A program made the translations under genes and the position numbers. Positions 7,186 through 13,933 of a DNA stretch of 64,000 nt are shown one piece after another (within the stretch, counting starts at the first letter, position 1; each line of letters begins with the position of its first letter). The DNA comes from an uncultured Clostridia bacterium (lineage in GTDB: Bacteria > Bacillota > Clostridia > Oscillospirales > Acutalibacteraceae): contig CANQGM010000008.1 in the NCBI GenBank assembly GCA_947623205.1, positions 1 through 64,000 on the forward strand. Reading direction: 5' to 3'. The notes below the pieces were generated by a model. That model was not told the DNA's origin and made no database searches. It saw nothing but the letters and a program-made list of their open reading frames with translations.

Positions 7186-7380
7186 ATGCCGGCAAGCAAA
7201 GCACAACAGAAAGCAGTTGCAAAGTATATGAAAAACAACTATGATGAATTAAAAGTAAGAGTACCAAAAGGCGAAAAAGAGAAAATAAAAGCCCACGCCG
7301 AGAGCAGGGGCGAGAGCGTAAATGGATTTGTTAAGCGTGCCGTTGATGAAACAATGGAGCGCGATAAATCAGCGGAATAA
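7186..7380 (+). CDS. Ribbon-helix-helix (Arc-type) DNA-binding protein
   Basis: A 64-residue basic protein. The strand segment YDELKVRVPKGEKEKIKAHAESRGESVNGFVKRAVDE has the alternating hydrophobic strand and two-helix pattern of Arc/MetJ repressors, including the 'S-V-N-G-F-V-K-R-A' second helix. Such proteins dimerise on operators and are often plasmid copy-control or antitoxin repressors. TTAGGCGGTG precedes the ATG. It lies directly downstream of the convergent-promoter locus and upstream of DUF4160/DUF2442. It could regulate these or the nearby ACCCGATAT sites (inference). Confidence 0.7.
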   Translation: MPASKAQQKAVAKYMKNNYDELKVRVPKGEKEKIKAHAESRGESVNGFVKRAVDETMERDKSAE

Positions 7381-7423
7381 TGCCGCTGCAACAATGTAAA
7401 ATAATACAAGGGAGTTGAAAACA

Positions 7424-7690
7424 TTGCCTGAATTATGCCGATTTTATAATATAATAATAAAAATGATTTATTCAGATAACGGACAACACAATAAACCTCA
7501 TTTTCACGTTTATTACGCCGAATATGAAGCCTCAGTAGGTGTTGACGGTGAATTATTGGCAGGAAGTCTGCCCGTAAAGCAGTTAAAACTTGTGCAGGCG
7601 TGGGCGGCAATACACGAAGAAGAATTATATAAGGCTTGGAATATGGCAGTTAAAAACGAGCCTTTCGGTAAAATAGAACCTTTAAGATAA
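7424..7690 (+). CDS. DUF4160 family protein
   Basis: An 88-residue protein matching DUF4160: start MPELCRFYNIIIKM, the conserved KPHFHVYYAEY motif near residue 30, then LPVKQLKLVQAW and a C-terminal helix. I place the start at TTG 7424 because GGGAG lies 9 nt upstream and the product then begins MPE as in the family; the in-frame TTG at 7415 touches the ribosome binding site. The function of the family is unknown. It is regularly found next to DUF2442, as here (15 bp apart), in mobile and toxin-antitoxin-rich DNA, so a two-gene unit is likely. Confidence 0.75.
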   Translation: MPELCRFYNIIIKMIYSDNGQHNKPHFHVYYAEYEASVGVDGELLAGSLPVKQLKLVQAWAAIHEEELYKAWNMAVKNEPFGKIEPLR

Positions 7691-7705
7691 TGGGAGGTAC
7701 ATTTT

Positions 7706-8005
7706 ATGTATATTATTGACGGTATCGCATACGCAGGAGAAAAATCCCCTGCAATTAGGGTAAGCGGTGTACGACCTTTAAAAGACTATAAACTGTGGGT
7801 AAGATTTAACACGGGTGAAGCAAAAATATTTGACTTTAAGCCTTTGTTAGGTACTCATGCATTTGCTCCGCTAAAAAATGTGGCAGTATTCAACAGCGTT
7901 TATATTGATTATGGCGTAACCGTTTGGAATAACGGCGATATAGATATAGCACCCGAAAATTTGTACAATGACGGAGTAATTGTAACTGAAGCTGAAATTG
8001 CGTAA
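7706..8005 (+). CDS. DUF2442 family protein
   Basis: A 99-residue protein of the DUF2442 family: a beta-rich fold with RVSGVRPLKDYKLWVRFNTGEAKIFDFKPLL near the middle and the typical ending 'V.W.NGDIDIAPE.LY'. GGGAGG precedes the ATG. It is the last gene of the rightward RHH-DUF4160-DUF2442 unit, which a strong terminator closes at 8059-8100. The partner DUF4160 gene is immediately upstream. The pairing suggests a functional couple, possibly toxin-antitoxin-like. No activity is known to me. Confidence 0.78.
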   Translation: MYIIDGIAYAGEKSPAIRVSGVRPLKDYKLWVRFNTGEAKIFDFKPLLGTHAFAPLKNVAVFNSVYIDYGVTVWNNGDIDIAPENLYNDGVIVTEAEIA

Positions 8006-8058
8006 ATCGCAGCGGCAAGGCTTATATTTCCGCTGCACATAACACAATAAACAGAAAT

Positions 8059-8100
8059 ACCCCATACTTGCCGAGAATTGGCTTGTATGGGGTGTTTTTT
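8059..8100 (+). terminator. Terminator of the RHH-DUF4160-DUF2442 unit
   Basis: A 9-bp stem ACCCCATAC/GTATGGGGT with a smaller inner GCC/GGC pairing, followed by GTTTTTT. A weaker GCAGCGG/CCGCTGC hairpin (8009-8036) lies between it and the stop codon. Confidence 0.85.
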
Positions 8101-8130
8101 GGTTGTTTGGTTTTTATTAATAGTCTTAAT

Positions 8131-8161
8131 TTTGTCGTGTTTTTGTCGTGATTTTGTCGTG
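8131..8161 (+). repeat. Three TTTGTCGTG repeats with 11-bp spacing
   Basis: Copies at 8131-8139, 8142-8150 and 8153-8161, one helical turn apart, followed by looser TTTTGTGTC copies near 8175-8205. The helical phasing resembles iterons or a multimeric protein-binding site. Confidence 0.6.
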
Positions 8162-8253
8162 ATTTTTTCGGCGGTTTTTTGTGTCAATTTTGTGTCTATT
8201 TTGTCCCTTTGTTTTTTTCTTGGTTTCCGTTGAGACATTTCCAAAACATACAG

Positions 8254-8601
8254 AAAATAGCGGCTGTTATTTTTAAAAAAATTTCCTGTTAAGAGTTTTT
8301 CAATTGCAGATAAAATAAGGCTTGTTATTTTAAAAAATTTTTCTTGTTAGCAGTTTTGGAAACACACATAAAATAAAGGCTCTTGTTTTTAATAATTTTT
8401 CCTTTAAGCGGTTTTGAAAGAATTATGAAAATAAGCGTTGTTATTTTACGATAATTTTCTATTTGGCTGTTTTAAAAATATACCGAAAATAAGGACAGTT
8501 ATTTTATAAAATTTTTGTATTCGGTGATTTTTAAAGCGTGCAGAAAATAAATGCTCTTATTTTGCTCGTATTTCCGCTGTGTGCGATTTTTATTAAAAAT
8601 G
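8254..8601. repeat. Six tandem 58-bp units, each with a 20-bp palindrome
   Basis: Units begin at 8254, 8312, 8370, 8428, 8486 and 8544, exactly 58 bp apart. Each opens with AAAATAA-N6-TTATTTT (units 2, 4, 5 and 6 have perfect arms; 1 and 3 have one change). Most also share a diverged TTTTC...GTTTT...AAA section. The N6 core differs between units while the arms are kept. 58 bp is about 5.5 helical turns, so neighbouring palindromes face opposite sides of the DNA. Confidence 0.85.
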
Positions 8602-8826
8602 TATTCTTTCCTTGCTTTTGCCTAAAAATCGAAAATAGCCCTATTTCTGGCTAAAGCAGCGGCATATGCAGAAAAGTCTTACACTGTTATTTGCACCGGA
8701 AGTTTTATAATTGCTGTTTTTTAGGGACTCAGAAAATGAAGAATACTACTTTGCTTCTTTCCCCTTTTTTAGGGCATTACAAACTTTACTATACTTATTT
8801 TTCCAAATCCATAAAGTTTTTCAGGT

Positions 8827-9267
8827 TCAAGCCATTTTTCGTATATTTGTTTCTATTTTGTGCAATATAACTCTGTAAATGCGGAATACTTTGTTTTCAT
8901 TCCAACTCTCGTTTGTGTAAAGACGATTCATTTGCATAGCACAAGTTTTCCATTTATTCCCCTGCACAAATCGCAGCTCTAACAGTTTCCTTTCTTTAAC
9001 AGTCAATTTTGCTTCTTCATAGTTATTTAGAAATATTATCCACTTTATTTTTAATTCTTCAAATAATTTCTCTATTTTGTTATGCATGGTTTCAGCATTT
9101 ATTATATAATCCTCTATTGCATTATTTCTGCAACCACCTTTAGGTTTAGGCATATCGGATATAATCGGTCTTTTGGGGTCAATACCTCTATATCTGCGTA
9201 CAGCCAACTTATCAAGCAAAGTGTCAATATCCTTGTTAAGTTCTAATAACTGTTCAAGTTCTTTCAT
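8827..9267 (-). CDS. DUF1492/ArpU-like phage-type transcriptional regulator
   Basis: A 146-residue protein. The N-terminal half is a helical, coiled-coil-like region (LEQLLELNKDIDTLLDKLAVRRYRG, then AETMHNKIEKLFEELKIKW). The C-terminal half resembles sigma-70 region 4 / RinA-ArpU regulators (LTVKERKLLELRFVQGNKWKTCAMQM...VFRIYRVILHKI). In phages, proteins of this type sit at the end of the early operon and switch on late genes. GTGAGGGACT precedes the ATG. It is the last gene of the leftward replication operon, 22 bp after the DnaC-like gene and just before the repeat-rich block. In a satellite it might sense or use a helper phage's late control (inference). Confidence 0.7.
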   Translation of the reverse strand: MKELEQLLELNKDIDTLLDKLAVRRYRGIDPKRPIISDMPKPKGGCRNNAIEDYIINAETMHNKIEKLFEELKIKWIIFLNNYEEAKLTVKERKLLELRFVQGNKWKTCAMQMNRLYTNESWNENKVFRIYRVILHKIETNIRKMA

Positions 9268-9289
9268 AGTCCCTCACCTTTGGACTTTA

Positions 9290-10111
9290 TCATTGTGTAT
9301 TCAAAATTTTCAAAGCCTGTTCTCGTCTCTTTCTTGCTGTATCTAAGCGACTGATTTTAACATCTACCTTTTGAGTTATACAACATCGTTCCAGAACCCG
9401 GTCATAAATTCGTTGTTTATCTATAGTGTCGGGGTTTTTGAGTTCAGACGGTGCAAGATTGGTTGTAACAATCAGCGGAATATTATACCTGTAAATATCG
9501 TCAATGATGTTATAAGCTGTCTGTGTAGAATTTTCCGTGCCTATATCGTCAACTACAATTAAATCAAATATTTTAAGATTAATTTCCTGAGAGTCTTTAT
9601 TAATTCTGTTTTTCACAAGGTCTGACAATCGGCTTACAAGCACCTTAACACCGTTTTGAAGAAGTGCGTTTGCAATACAGCATGAATAATAACTTTTTCC
9701 GCCGCCTGTATCACCATAGAATAAAATTCCATGACAATTTGCCTTATGTTCTTCCCAATGTGCAACATATTTTTTACAAAGAGCTGTTATTCCGGGATTT
9801 CGGTTATCGTCATTTTCAAAGGTGTTTTTTAAATAAGCGCTGTCTGTCAAACCTTGTTTATACAGTTGCTTTACATATTCTTTCCATTCCTGCCGTTCAA
9901 GGCGCGTTCTGAATGCTTTTTCTTCCTCTACATCGCAGCGGCATATAACAGAAAATTTTTTCATTCTGCCGCTGCCGGGTGGAAATTCTTTTATGCACTC
10001 TTTAGGTTGTCCACACTTACCACAAATCAGAATGCCGTCTGAGTTTATATAATCGCCTTCTTTAGCGTTATCTTGGTTTTTTCCGGCTATGATATTAATA
10101 ATATTGTCCAT
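9290..10111 (-). CDS. DnaC/IstB-like ATP-binding helicase loader
   Basis: A 273-residue AAA+ protein. The N-terminal region has a CGKC...CRC cysteine cluster (about residues 30-59) that could bind zinc. Walker A GDTGGGKS is at 133-140 and Walker B LIVVDDIG at about 184-191, followed by a sensor-1-like LIVTTNLA and an arginine-rich C-terminus. This matches phage DnaC/DnaI-type loaders that deliver the replicative helicase to an origin. AGGAGG precedes the ATG. It is tightly linked (2 bp) to the DUF6291 gene, forming a replication pair usual in Firmicute phages and satellites. Confidence 0.85.
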   Translation of the reverse strand: MDNIINIIAGKNQDNAKEGDYINSDGILICGKCGQPKECIKEFPPGSGRMKKFSVICRCDVEEEKAFRTRLERQEWKEYVKQLYKQGLTDSAYLKNTFENDDNRNPGITALCKKYVAHWEEHKANCHGILFYGDTGGGKSYYSCCIANALLQNGVKVLVSRLSDLVKNRINKDSQEINLKIFDLIVVDDIGTENSTQTAYNIIDDIYRYNIPLIVTTNLAPSELKNPDTIDKQRIYDRVLERCCITQKVDVKISRLDTARKRREQALKILNTQ

Positions 10112-10113
10112 TG

Positions 10114-10848
10114 TTAAAATTCCTCCTCGTAGTTTCTTATGGGTTGAGAGGAGTGTGTGACCTTATTATCATAATTTCCCTCAATGATTTTTGTAAGGTT
10201 AGTAGGATTTAATATCCAATCAAAACAACACGCAGTCCATTTACCGTTACGCCCTGACAAAAAATCGGAATTTTCAATCATGTTAAACACATCGTCAAAA
10301 GTTAAGCTGCCTAAAAGTTTTGAAGCATTTTTAATTTTCCTTTTTCTTGTGTCGGTTAATTTTTGTACCTTTGGCAGACTTGTGCAAATGGAATTAAAGG
10401 AATTTACAACAGATTGATAATCAAAAGCGTTGCGACCGTCAACGGAAGTTGACAAAGTATCTATTTTGTTTTTGTCTTTGTCTTTGTTTTTGTCTTTGTT
10501 TTTGTCTTTGTCTTTGTTTTTGTTTTTGTCTTTGTTTTTGTCTTGGTTACCACCGTTAACAATTGTTGACGGTCGTTGACGGTCGTTAGCTTTTAATCTG
10601 TTTTGCCTGTTCTTTTCGCACATATCTTGATACTTTTTAAAATCTCTGTCTATTTGCTGTATCATAACATCAAAAGCCATTGCCACAACAGGGTCAATTA
10701 TATTAGGCTTTTCACCTCTGTTTGTATAGGCAAACAGCATTTTCCAAAGACTTCCTGCTTGTTCGTCTGACAAGTGCTGTAGTATAGTTTCATTATCCAA
10801 ATAACAATAAAAATATTTTGGCTTTGCTCGCTCTGTTGTGTTGTTCAT
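10114..10848 (-). CDS. DUF6291 / phage replisome-organiser-like protein
   Basis: A 244-residue protein in three parts. Residues ~1-90 match DUF6291 (KYFYCYLDNETILQHLSDEQAGSLWKMLFAYTNRG), a wing-helix-like N-terminus common in phage replication proteins. A linker of about 30 residues is almost pure Lys/Asp/Asn (repeated KDKNKN, encoded by a GTCTTT/GTTTTT repeat). The C-terminal ~90 residues carry a DnaD-like segment (KRKIKNASKLLGSLTFDDVFNMIENSDFLSGRNGKWTACCFDWILNPTNLTKIIEG). Such proteins bind the origin and recruit the helicase loader encoded next to them. It is the likeliest initiator for the repeat-rich block at 8254-8601 (inference). Confidence 0.75.
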   Translation of the reverse strand: MNNTTERAKPKYFYCYLDNETILQHLSDEQAGSLWKMLFAYTNRGEKPNIIDPVVAMAFDVMIQQIDRDFKKYQDMCEKNRQNRLKANDRQRPSTIVNGGNQDKNKDKNKNKDKDKNKDKNKDKDKNKIDTLSTSVDGRNAFDYQSVVNSFNSICTSLPKVQKLTDTRKRKIKNASKLLGSLTFDDVFNMIENSDFLSGRNGKWTACCFDWILNPTNLTKIIEGNYDNKVTHSSQPIRNYEEEF

Positions 10849-10860
10849 TTGCTTACCACC

Positions 10861-11130
10861 TTAAACAATTCTTCTGATACCGCCCTTTACAGTGGCAGTA
10901 TTATGCACTTGAAACTTGTCTGCTGTGGGGTTTTGCAAATATTCGATAAGCAAATCAAGGTTGATTAACATCTTTCGCCCGGCCTGCACTCTCGGAAGTA
11001 CGCCCGATAACGCAAGTTGTCTGATGTGGTATTCCGTAATTGCAGTGCCGCTGTCGATAGATTTAAGCTCTGCAGCGGCTTCTTTAACCGTTCTCATTCT
11101 CGGCATTTTAAATTCTGTTAAATTACTCAT
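10861..11130 (-). CDS. Excisionase-like HTH protein
   Basis: An 89-residue protein with a MerR-like/HTH_17 fold as in Tn916-type excisionases: MRTVKEAAAELKSIDSGTAITEYHIRQLALSGVLPRVQAGRKMLINLDLLIEYL. Xis proteins bend DNA at the ends of an element and steer the integrase toward excision. AGAAAGGATATACATA precedes the ATG. It is second in the leftward operon, 13 bp ahead of DUF6291, and the palindrome CTGTAAA-N7-TTTACAG lies just upstream of its start. Confidence 0.75.
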   Translation of the reverse strand: MSNLTEFKMPRMRTVKEAAAELKSIDSGTAITEYHIRQLALSGVLPRVQAGRKMLINLDLLIEYLQNPTADKFQVHNTATVKGGIRRIV

Positions 11131-11145
11131 TTATGTATATCCTTT

Positions 11146-11166
11146 CTGTAAATTTAGTGTTTACAG
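11146..11166. promoter_or_regulatory. Inverted repeat upstream of the excisionase-like gene
   Basis: CTGTAAA-N7-TTTACAG, with a third half-site CTGTAAAC at 11198-11205, in the 122-bp gap between the small HTH gene and the excisionase-like gene. Probably a binding site for one of the two small DNA-binding proteins. Confidence 0.45.
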
Positions 11167-11252
11167 AACCGTAGAAAATGTTATAATAATCTTAAGGCTG
11201 TAAACTTTTTTCGTGTTGTTTTCGGTCTTAGCCGTCGGCTTTTCGTGGTGGA

Positions 11253-11447
11253 TTAGTCGGCGGCGTTTTTCTTTTCCGCTGCAATTTTATCAATAATATT
11301 AAGAAAATACTTCTTTTCTCTTTCTGGCAATTCCCTACGCAGCTTGCGGGTCATTGTGGGGTCACTAATTCTTAAATGCTCAGCAATCTCCCAAAGTCGT
11401 ACGCCTTTTTCTTTTGCGGTTGTTCTGATGTCTGTGTTTGCTAACAT
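11253..11447 (-). CDS. Small HTH regulator, first gene of the leftward operon
   Basis: A 64-residue protein starting MLANTDIRTTAKEKGVRLWEIAEHLRISDPTMTRKLRRELP, a Cro-like helix-turn-helix often found in Clostridial phages and integrative elements. I place the start at 11447 rather than the ORF start 11465: the longer form's first codons (AAAGGA) are themselves the ribosome binding site, about 8 nt ahead of the inner ATG. It is transcribed from the promoter at 11528-11556, divergently from the XRE repressor. By position it corresponds to the str-like/Cro-like partner of an stl-like repressor (inference). Confidence 0.7.
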   Translation of the reverse strand: MLANTDIRTTAKEKGVRLWEIAEHLRISDPTMTRKLRRELPEREKKYFLNIIDKIAAEKKNAAD

Positions 11448-11516
11448 TTTTTCAAATCCTTTCATTTTTGTATTGACAAAGACATAATGATGATTTAAAC
11501 TTAAATTATGACTTTA

Positions 11517-11587
11517 TCCACAATTAAATTATAATATGGAGTTTTTCAGAAGTCAATAAAAATTCCACTTAAAGCTATAATTGTGGA
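11517..11587. promoter_or_regulatory. Divergent switch region with TCCACAATTA operators
   Basis: Inverted 10-mers TCCACAATTA (11517-11526) and TAATTGTGGA (11578-11587). The second, with TTCCAC at 11563-11568, makes TTCCAC-N14-GTGGAA. The left copy abuts the -10 of the leftward promoter (start point region). The right copy overlaps a TATAAT (11576-11581) that suits the XRE gene. A repressor bound here would control both directions, as in phage and island lysogeny switches. Confidence 0.6.
11528..11556 (-). promoter_or_regulatory. Leftward promoter of the replication/excision operon
   Basis: On the minus strand: TTGACT, a 17-nt spacer, TATAAT, starting transcription near 11521, inside the left TCCACAATTA operator. 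Confidence 0.78.
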
Positions 11588-11621
11588 AAATTATTTACAC
11601 TTTTTATAAGGCGGTAATAAA

Positions 11622-12590
11622 ATGTTGATAAAAGAAACAATAAAGGATTTACGCAAAAGCAAAGGTTTTACGCAAGAAGAAATGGCAAAAAAATTGTCTT
11701 GTAATAGACAAAAAATAGCTGATTGGGAGAGGGGAAAATCAACACCTTCGGCAGATGATTTAATATTATTGTCAAAGCTTTTTAAAGTTTCCACTGATTA
11801 TTTACTTGGATTGTCTGATGTACCTACAACTGACAAGGACTTGCAATTTGTATGTGATTATATGGGGTTAGATGAAAATACCGTTAAGATGTTGAGTTTT
11901 AATAAAGATGCCATTATGTTGCCAACTAGCAGAAAGCATCTACCAACTTTAGCTATTATGTTTATGGCTTATGACGAAAAAAAATATTTTAAATTTTATA
12001 GCAATGTTTTTAATGAGTTTTTACAATCAACTTGCTTGCTTGACATAGTTACAAATTGTTGTACAGAAAAAGTACTAGAACATTCATTAAATGAATTAAT
12101 TAATTTTAAAAACGAAGGAAAAGACATAGAAAAAATAAGCAAATATAAAAAAGAAAAAATATCTATGTTTTATGAAATTATAAAAGATTACTTTAGACAA
12201 CACGACCTAAATGTATTTAATGCCCAAAAATCCGTTGTAAACTTTTTAAATTCCATTACAAACTTAAACACCGTTGAAGATGATGAAATAGAAAATATAA
12301 TTAACTATATAACGTTAGAGTTATACAAAGATAAGGATGCAACAATAAATAATGAATACACAGATAATGAAAAAAAGATATTAGGTTATAATATTGATGA
12401 TTTAGATAGCGTTTCGGATTTTATGATAGACCGGAACTATAGCATTGAAGATTTTATAGAATACCAAAAATTAAGAAAAGTAAGCGTTTTTAAAAGTGAA
12501 GATGAAATGCAAGAATATATTATTAAATTAAAAATAATGATGCAGAGAAAAATAGGCGGTGAACATAATGCCAACAATCCGAAAACGTAA
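11622..12590 (+). CDS. XRE-family repressor with long C-terminal domain
   Basis: A 322-residue protein. Residues ~3-65 are a classical XRE/Cro helix-turn-helix (KDLRKSKGFTQEEMAKKLSCNRQKIADWERGKSTPSADDLILLSKLFKVSTDYLLG). The remaining ~250 residues are helical, Lys/Asn/Ile-rich and not recognised. I see no LexA-type protease dyad. It is transcribed divergently from the leftward operon, with TCCACAATTA operators between, so it is the candidate master repressor. Its end overlaps the integrase start by 23 bp, so both are translated from one message. Inactivation might depend on the ImmA-like peptidase (5730-6056) or on an antirepressor (inference). Confidence 0.8.
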   Translation: MLIKETIKDLRKSKGFTQEEMAKKLSCNRQKIADWERGKSTPSADDLILLSKLFKVSTDYLLGLSDVPTTDKDLQFVCDYMGLDENTVKMLSFNKDAIMLPTSRKHLPTLAIMFMAYDEKKYFKFYSNVFNEFLQSTCLLDIVTNCCTEKVLEHSLNELINFKNEGKDIEKISKYKKEKISMFYEIIKDYFRQHDLNVFNAQKSVVNFLNSITNLNTVEDDEIENIINYITLELYKDKDATINNEYTDNEKKILGYNIDDLDSVSDFMIDRNYSIEDFIEYQKLRKVSVFKSEDEMQEYIIKLKIMMQRKIGGEHNANNPKT

Positions 12591-13755
12591 CAACAGCTAT
12601 CAAATAACAGTTTCCTGCGGCTATGACATAAACGGCAAGCAAATACGCCGTACAATGACCTATAAGCCCGAACCGAATATGACCGCAAAGCAGATAGAAA
12701 AGGAAGTGCAGCGGCAAGCTGTTTTATTTGAGGAGCAATGTAATAATGGTACTGTTGCCGCTGACGGTAGAATGAAATTAGCTGACTTTGTGCCCATATA
12801 TCTTGAAAACGCAAAACACCAACTTTCTCCTGTTGTATATGAGAAATACAACCGAATGCTTGAAATCTGCATTATACCAATGCTCGGACATATGAAGTTA
12901 AAAGACATCAAGCCTATACACATTCAGAAGTTTGTTAATGCTCTTGAAGAACGAAAAACACACATTGACGGAACGGGCGGCAAGCTGTCAAGTTCAACAG
13001 TCCGCCGTTATTATACAATGGTGCAATCAGTCTTACATAGTGCCTATAAACTCGGCTTAATCGGCGTAAATCCTGCCGACAGTGACCGTATAACCTTGCC
13101 AAAGATTGAAGAACAAACAACGGAAATATTCACAGATGAAGAGCTTGCAAAATTACTTGACTGCTTAGAGGGTGAGCCGCTGCAATACAAATTATTAATA
13201 CACCTTGCATTAAATACAGGTTGCCGCCGTGGTGAGCTTGTGGGCTTAAAGTGGAGTGACATGGATTATAAGACGGGTACTCTAACTGTAAGCCGTAGTA
13301 ATTACAAGTTGACAGGCGATACAGAGATAAAGAGCAAAGCTACAAAGACGGGCAAATGCAGGACTATTATGTTACCGCCTTATATGTTGACAATGCTAAA
13401 GCAATTCAGAGCAGAGCAAGCACAAAATCAATTATTACTTGGTGACCGTTGGCAAGGCGATAATTGGATATTCACTCAGGCAGACGGAAAGCCAATGTAC
13501 CCAACTACACCTACACAGTGGTTTAGCAAATTTCTGAAACGCAACGGCTTGGAGCATAAGAAATTTCACGCTTTGCGGCACACTTCGGCAACTCTGTTGT
13601 TAAGCAATGGTACAAACATAAAGAATGTTGCTTCAAGGCTCGGACACGCACAACTAAAGACTACTAACCGTTATGTACACGCAGTAGAGCAAGCAGAAAA
13701 GGAAGCTGCAAACACCTTTGAAACGCTATTTAATATCAACCGAAAAAGAGCATAG
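12568..13755 (+). CDS. int: Tyrosine-type integrase
   Basis: A 395-residue site-specific recombinase of the Tn916/phage type. The N-terminus is an AP2-like arm-binding domain (TIRKRNNSYQITVSCGYDINGKQIRR), then a SAM-like core-binding domain (~70-160) and the catalytic domain. Catalytic residues are R221 (or adjacent R220, in NTGCRRGEL), H334-x-x-R337 (HALRHT), H360 (LGHAQ) and Tyr369. I place the start at ATG 12568, 6 nt after AGGCGGTG, rather than the upstream GTG that lies inside that site. It sits beside the intact tRNA-Thr target and is translationally coupled to the XRE repressor. It catalyses integration and, with the Xis-like protein, excision. Confidence 0.93.
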   Translation: MPTIRKRNNSYQITVSCGYDINGKQIRRTMTYKPEPNMTAKQIEKEVQRQAVLFEEQCNNGTVAADGRMKLADFVPIYLENAKHQLSPVVYEKYNRMLEICIIPMLGHMKLKDIKPIHIQKFVNALEERKTHIDGTGGKLSSSTVRRYYTMVQSVLHSAYKLGLIGVNPADSDRITLPKIEEQTTEIFTDEELAKLLDCLEGEPLQYKLLIHLALNTGCRRGELVGLKWSDMDYKTGTLTVSRSNYKLTGDTEIKSKATKTGKCRTIMLPPYMLTMLKQFRAEQAQNQLLLGDRWQGDNWIFTQADGKPMYPTTPTQWFSKFLKRNGLEHKKFHALRHTSATLLLSNGTNIKNVASRLGHAQLKTTNRYVHAVEQAEKEAANTFETLFNINRKRA

Positions 13756-13850
13756 TAAAGAATCTCGGCACGCAATTCTAACAGATAGAGCTGTATAGGT
13801 TTATTCCGCTGCTTCTCGAATGAAAAATATAAATAGTCCAACACATCAAA

Positions 13851-13897
13851 AAAGGCTATGCACCTATTAAAAAATAGAAGTGCATAGCCTTTGCTTT
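13851..13897 (+). terminator. Terminator after the integrase gene
   Basis: A 13-bp stem AAAGGCTATGCAC/GTGCATAGCCTTT with an inner CTATT/AATAG pairing, followed by GCTTTTT. It ends the repressor-integrase transcript before the right end of the element. Confidence 0.85.
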
Positions 13898-13933
13898 TTG
13901 CAATTTATCTTATTTTTTAGTAACTTTTAGCTA

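Larger units (their letters stand above)
8101..8826. other. Long non-coding block, candidate origin of replication of the element
   Basis: About 725 bp without a credible gene, at the end of the leftward replication operon. It contains TTTGTCGTG repeats (8131-8161), six 58-bp units with AAAATAA-N6-TTATTTT palindromes (8254-8601), a small perfect inverted repeat AAATAG-CC-CTATTT (8633-8646), and TTTTTAGGG motifs at 8718 and 8766, which are inverse copies of the motif at the element's left end. Position and repeats suit a replication or partition site. This is inference. Confidence 0.55.

Noticed and set aside
7909..8244. A 111-codon Lys-rich open frame on the minus strand over the repeat block edge
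   Set aside because: It overlaps the well-supported DUF2442 gene and its terminator, starts with TTG without a ribosome binding site, and its Lys/Thr-rich composition comes from the TTTGTCGTG repeats.
8254..8601. CRISPR array
   Set aside because: The whole 58-bp unit is repeated with gradual divergence; there are no unique spacers between identical repeats and no cas genes nearby.
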